Positions 60,243 to 64,000 of a stretch of DNA of 64,000 nucleotides are shown here, in pieces. The stretch's first letter is position 1; each line of letters starts with the position of its first letter. The translations under genes and the position numbers were made by a program. A model generated the notes under the pieces. The model made no database searches and had not been told where the DNA came from. It saw nothing but the letters and a program-made list of their open reading frames with translations. Source of the stretch: Yersinia bercovieri ATCC 43970 (GTDB lineage: Bacteria > Pseudomonadota > Gammaproteobacteria > Enterobacterales > Enterobacteriaceae); assembly GCF_013282745.1 (NCBI RefSeq), contig NZ_CP054044.1, positions 1,612,001 through 1,676,000 on the forward strand. The letters run 5' to 3'.

Positions 60243-61169
60243 ATGTCAGAGCAGTTTCTGTATTTTCTGCAACAAATGTTCAATGGCGTGACGTTGGGCA
60301 GCACCTATGCGCTGATCGCCATCGGTTACACCATGGTGTACGGCATTATTGGCATGATCAACTTTGCTCATGGCGAAGTGTATATGATCAGCAGCTACGT
60401 CTCATTTATCGTGATAGCCGCATTAATGATGATGGGGATTGATGCCAGCTGGTTATTGATTGGCTGTGCTTTCCTGGTCTCAATTGTGATCGCCAGTGCT
60501 TATGGCTGGAGTATCGAACGGGTGGCATATAAGCCGGTTCGTAGCTCTAAGCGTTTGATTGCACTGATTTCTGCTATTGGGATGTCTATCTTCCTGCAAA
60601 ACTACGTCAGCCTAACGCAAGGCTCCCGGGATCTGGCGCTACCGAGTTTGGTGACCGGCCAGTGGACCTTGGCTGAAACCAATGGTTTCGCCGCCACTAT
60701 CAGCACCATGCAACTGACGATCTGGATAGTCACCTTCCTCGCCATGTTGGCGCTGACACTCTTTATCCGCTACTCCCGGATGGGCCGCGCGTGCCGCGCC
60801 TGTGCTGAAGATTTGAAAATGGCTAGTCTGCTGGGCATTAATACGGATCGAGTCATCTCACTGACCTTCGTGATCGGGGCATTGATGGCGGCAGTTGCGG
60901 GCGTATTGCTCGGCCAATTCTATGGCGTGATCAACCCATACATCGGCTTTATGGCTGGCATGAAGGCATTCACTGCGGCAGTATTGGGCGGCATCGGCAG
61001 TATTCCGGGCGCGATGATCGGCGGCTTGATTCTGGGGGTTGCGGAAGCACTGACCTCTGCTTATCTCAGCACCGAATACAAAGATGCTGTTTCATTCGCA
61101 TTGCTGATTGTGGTGCTGTTAGTCATGCCGACTGGGATATTAGGCCGTCCGGAGGTTGAAAAGGTATGA
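60243..61169 (+). CDS. livH: Branched-chain amino-acid ABC transporter permease LivH
   Basis: Inner-membrane permease subunit with about eight spans. The 308 aa equal E. coli LivH. Family motifs are [27 protein letters not shown] (two adjoining blocks at about residues 18-45) and [17 protein letters not shown], followed by the coupling region [15 protein letters not shown]. The start follows GGGTTAGGGT. It overlaps livM (ATGA). Confidence 0.95.
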   Translation: MSEQFLYFLQQMFNGVTLGSTYALIAIGYTMVYGIIGMINFAHGEVYMISSYVSFIVIAALMMMGIDASWLLIGCAFLVSIVIASAYGWSIERVAYKPVRSSKRLIALISAIGMSIFLQNYVSLTQGSRDLALPSLVTGQWTLAETNGFAATISTMQLTIWIVTFLAMLALTLFIRYSRMGRACRACAEDLKMASLLGINTDRVISLTFVIGALMAAVAGVLLGQFYGVINPYIGFMAGMKAFTAAVLGGIGSIPGAMIGGLILGVAEALTSAYLSTEYKDAVSFALLIVVLLVMPTGILGRPEVEKV

Positions 61170-62452
61170 AACAGCTCAACTTCGTCAACGCCATTATCTC
61201 CAGTTTCGTCCTGCTGGTTCTCGCCTCGTTTGTTATGGGGCTACAGTTGCAGCTAGATGGCACCAAACTGATCGTGCAAGGTGCCTCGGAAGTCCGCTGG
61301 CTGTGGATTGGCGCGGCATGTATCGTGGTGTTTTTCTTCCAGTTGGTGCGCCCGGTTATCCAACAGGGCATCAAGAAAATCTCTGGCCCCGCCTGGGTAC
61401 TGCCCAGTTTTGACGGCACCACGCCTCGGCAGAAATTATTCGCCGCCGCGATTATTATCGCCGCAATTGCCTGGCCGTTTTTGGTCTCCCGAGGTTCAGT
61501 TGATATTGCAACCCTGACGCTAATTTATATCATGCTGGGGCTGGGATTGAATGTCGTGGTGGGCTTATCTGGTCTGCTGGTGCTGGGCTACGGTGGGTTT
61601 TATGCCATCGGTGCATACACTTACGCGCTGTTGAATCACTATTACGGTTTAGGCTTCTGGGAAAGTTTGCCGCTAGCTGGGATTGTTGCGGCGCTCTCCG
61701 GTTTCTTGCTGGGCTTCCCCGTCCTGCGCCTACGTGGGGATTACCTGGCGATCGTAACACTCGGTTTCGGTGAAATTGTGCGTATTTTGCTGCTCAACAA
61801 TACCGAAATCACTGGTGGCCCGAATGGCATTAGCCAAATTCCTAAACCAACACTGTTTGGTCTGGAGTTTAGCCGCACCGCAAAAGATGGCGGCTGGGAT
61901 ACCTTCCATAACTTCTTTGGCCTGACATATGACCCAAGCGATCGCATCATTTTCCTGTATATGGTGGCACTGCTGTTGGTGATTTTGACCCTGTTTGTGA
62001 TTAACCGATTGCTGCGTATGCCGCTAGGCCGGGCATGGGAAGCGCTGCGCGAGGATGAAATTGCCTGCCGTTCACTGGGCCTTAGCCCAACCAAAATCAA
62101 GCTAACGGCGTTTACCATCAGTGCGGCCTTTGCCGGTTTTGCCGGTACGCTGTTTGCTGCCCGACAAGGTTTTGTCAGCCCAGAGTCTTTTACCTTTGTT
62201 GAATCGGCTTTCGTGCTGGCGATAGTGGTCTTAGGGGGGATGGGTTCACAGTTCGCGGTCATTCTGGCGGCGGTAATACTGGTGGTTTCGCGCGAGTTAA
62301 TGCGTGATCTCAATGCCTACAGCATGTTGCTGTTGGGGGCATTGATGGTATTGATGATGATTTGGCGACCGCAGGGCCTGTTGCCAATGAAACGGCCACA
62401 ACTGAAGCTGAAAGTAGCCGAAATCAACGCTAAACAGGGGGAGAAAGCATGA
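61166..62452 (+). CDS. livM: Branched-chain amino-acid ABC transporter permease LivM
   Basis: Second permease subunit. 428 aa (E. coli 425) with three N-terminal hydrophobic segments before the shared LivHM core. The motif [20 protein letters not shown] (about residues 127-146) and the coupling segment [19 protein letters not shown] are visible. Both ends overlap neighbours by ATGA junctions (livH and livG). Confidence 0.95.
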   Translation: MKQLNFVNAIISSFVLLVLASFVMGLQLQLDGTKLIVQGASEVRWLWIGAACIVVFFFQLVRPVIQQGIKKISGPAWVLPSFDGTTPRQKLFAAAIIIAAIAWPFLVSRGSVDIATLTLIYIMLGLGLNVVVGLSGLLVLGYGGFYAIGAYTYALLNHYYGLGFWESLPLAGIVAALSGFLLGFPVLRLRGDYLAIVTLGFGEIVRILLLNNTEITGGPNGISQIPKPTLFGLEFSRTAKDGGWDTFHNFFGLTYDPSDRIIFLYMVALLLVILTLFVINRLLRMPLGRAWEALREDEIACRSLGLSPTKIKLTAFTISAAFAGFAGTLFAARQGFVSPESFTFVESAFVLAIVVLGGMGSQFAVILAAVILVVSRELMRDLNAYSMLLLGALMVLMMIWRPQGLLPMKRPQLKLKVAEINAKQGEKA

Positions 62453-63216
62453 GTACGCAACCTTTGTTAGCCGTTGAAGGGCTGTCGATGCGTTTTGGTG
62501 GATTACTGGCGGTCAACAATGTGGGATTGACCCTTAATCAGGGGGAGATTGTCTCACTGATTGGCCCTAACGGGGCGGGAAAAACCACCATTTTTAACTG
62601 CCTGACTGGATTTTACCGCCCAACTGGCGGCACCATTAAGTTACGTGATCGCCATCTGGAAGGGCTACCCGGCCAGATGATTGCCCGCATGGGCGTGATT
62701 CGTACCTTCCAGCACGTGCGTTTGTTCCGCGAAATGACTGTCGTAGAGAACTTGCTGGTGGCACAACATCAGCATCTTAAAAGTGGTATTTTTGCCGGTT
62801 TGCTGAAGACGCCGGGCTTTCGTCGCGCAGAAGCTGATGCCCTGGAACGTGCCGCCACCTGGCTGGAGCGTGTCGGCTTATTAGAGCTGGCAAACCGACA
62901 GGCAGGTAATTTGGCCTATGGTCAGCAACGGCGTCTGGAGATTGCCCGCTGCATGGTGACCCGGCCCGAACTATTGATGCTCGACGAACCTGCGGCAGGT
63001 CTGAACCCGAAAGAGACTGATGAACTGAATCAGTTGATTATGGAGCTACGAAGCCAGCATCAGGTTTCAGTTCTGTTAATTGAGCATGATATGAAACTGG
63101 TGATGGGCATCTCTGACCGCATTTACGTGGTGAATCAGGGAACGCCGTTGGCACAAGGCACTCCCGCTGAAATCCGTGATAACCCGGATGTGATTCGGGC
63201 CTATTTGGGTGAGTAA
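62449..63216 (+). CDS. livG: Branched-chain amino-acid ABC transporter ATPase LivG
   Basis: ABC ATPase, 255 aa. Walker [10 protein letters not shown] (about residues 40-48), the LivG-type signature [13 protein letters not shown] in place of LSGGQ, Walker [13 protein letters not shown], and the H-loop EHDMKLVMG. The start overlaps the livM stop. Pairs with LivF. Confidence 0.96.
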   Translation: MSTQPLLAVEGLSMRFGGLLAVNNVGLTLNQGEIVSLIGPNGAGKTTIFNCLTGFYRPTGGTIKLRDRHLEGLPGQMIARMGVIRTFQHVRLFREMTVVENLLVAQHQHLKSGIFAGLLKTPGFRRAEADALERAATWLERVGLLELANRQAGNLAYGQQRRLEIARCMVTRPELLMLDEPAAGLNPKETDELNQLIMELRSQHQVSVLLIEHDMKLVMGISDRIYVVNQGTPLAQGTPAEIRDNPDVIRAYLGE

Positions 63217-63260
63217 CCTTATGTTGAGTAAATGGAAAGCGGGCGAGGCATAAACATAAC

Positions 63261-63962
63261 ATGTTGTCATTTAATCAAGTTTCAGCCCATTACGGCAAAA
63301 TTCAGGCGCTGCATCAGGTTAGTTTACATATTCAACAGGGCGAAATTGTTACGCTGATTGGGGCCAATGGTGCGGGTAAAACGACATTGTTGGGAACATT
63401 ATGCGGCGAGCCGCGCGCCACTGAAGGCAGCATCGTTTTTGGTGAGCAGGATATTACTGACTGGCAGACGGCCCGCATTATGCGCGAGGCAATTGCGATT
63501 GTACCTGAAGGCCGCCGGGTGTTTTCGCGCATGACGGTTGAAGAGAATCTGGCGATGGGCGGCTTCTTTGCTGATCGCCAGCAATATCAGCAGCGCATTG
63601 AGCGCGTTTACGACTTGTTTCCACGGTTGTTTGAGCGGCGTATTCAGCGGGCAGGGACGATGTCCGGTGGTGAGCAGCAGATGCTGGCGATTGGTCGTGC
63701 ATTGATGAGCCAACCTAAGTTACTGCTTTTAGATGAGCCGTCACTGGGGCTGGCGCCGATTATTATCCTGCAAATATTTGATACTATTCAACAGTTAAGA
63801 GAAGAGGGAATGACCATCTTCTTAGTTGAGCAGAATGCAAATCAGGCGCTGAAATTGGCTGATCGTGGTTATGTACTGGAGAATGGGCGTATTGTTCTGG
63901 AAGATACAGGGGCTGCTTTACTGGCGAATGAAGCTGTGCGTTCAGCTTATCTGGGGGGTTAA
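63261..63962 (+). CDS. livF: Branched-chain amino-acid ABC transporter ATPase LivF
   Basis: Second ABC ATPase, 233 aa (E. coli 237). Walker A GANGAGKTT (about 34-42), signature MSGGEQQMLAIGRAL, Walker B LLLLDEPSLGLAP, and switch VEQNANQAL in place of the usual His. It starts 44 bp after livG. Last gene of the liv operon; only 38 bp remain in the window after it. Confidence 0.96.
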   Translation: MLSFNQVSAHYGKIQALHQVSLHIQQGEIVTLIGANGAGKTTLLGTLCGEPRATEGSIVFGEQDITDWQTARIMREAIAIVPEGRRVFSRMTVEENLAMGGFFADRQQYQQRIERVYDLFPRLFERRIQRAGTMSGGEQQMLAIGRALMSQPKLLLLDEPSLGLAPIIILQIFDTIQQLREEGMTIFLVEQNANQALKLADRGYVLENGRIVLEDTGAALLANEAVRSAYLGG

Positions 63963-64000
63963 GCAGCCATAGCTATTACGCAGGATTCTCTTTTAAGGCC

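Overview
The window is chromosomal DNA of a gamma-proteobacterium of the order Enterobacterales. Gene order, protein lengths and residue-level resemblance to Escherichia coli point to the family Yersiniaceae, most likely Yersinia. The case for Yersinia rests on remembered synteny (glp genes beside yigL, no aslAB beside the tRNA cluster) and on ERIC-like and other short palindromic intergenic repeats. No database search was possible, so the genus is an inference.

Layout. (1) 1-8281: the distal half of the enterobacterial common antigen cluster (rffG-rffH-wecD-wecE-wzxE-wecF-wzyE-wecG), a tightly packed operon making, flipping and polymerising TDP-Fuc4NAc-containing repeat units. (2) 8617-10674: permease gene yifK and a four-tRNA operon (Arg-His-Leu-Pro) with promoter and terminator. 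(3) 10675-11703: about 1 kb of non-coding, repeat-rich DNA. (4) 11704-15747: the hemCDXY haem operon on the minus strand, divergent from cyaA (UUG start, CRP site). (5) 18795-24958: cyaY, lptM, then dapF-yigA-xerC-yigB-uvrD, with a LexA box before uvrD. (6) 24959-29863: an accessory segment between uvrD and corA. It holds an ERIC-like element, a TetR-family repressor, a divergent two-gene operon whose products match the two halves of the plant Tm-1 protein, and an orphan O-methyltransferase. (7) 29864-38686: corA, rarD, yigI, pldA, recQ, rhtC, rhtB, a frameshifted pldB, and yigL. (8) 38853-46015: glpTQ and glpABC for glycerol-3-phosphate uptake and anaerobic oxidation, divergent around a CRP/GlpR-type control region. 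(9) 46061-58541: dcrB, yhhQ, tusA, zntA, yhhN, yhhM, yhhL, rsmD, ftsYEX-rpoH and panM. (10) 58963-63962: the branched-chain amino-acid transporter livKHMGF.

Most of the window is conserved housekeeping DNA. Three blocks that sit at separate map positions in E. coli (rff-cya-uvrD-recQ-yigL, glpTQ/ABC and zntA-ftsYEX-rpoH-liv) are joined here.

The items most worth a second look are these. The TetR/Tm-1-like operon has twin palindromic operators whose centres lie 42 bp apart. pldB is broken at a G7 tract and preceded by a tandemly repeated start region. A three-copy family of short inverted-repeat elements shows compensatory changes and lies just downstream of stop codons. There is a probable preQ1-type leader before yhhQ, 18-bp tandem repeats before tusA, and a corA leader carrying short ORFs.
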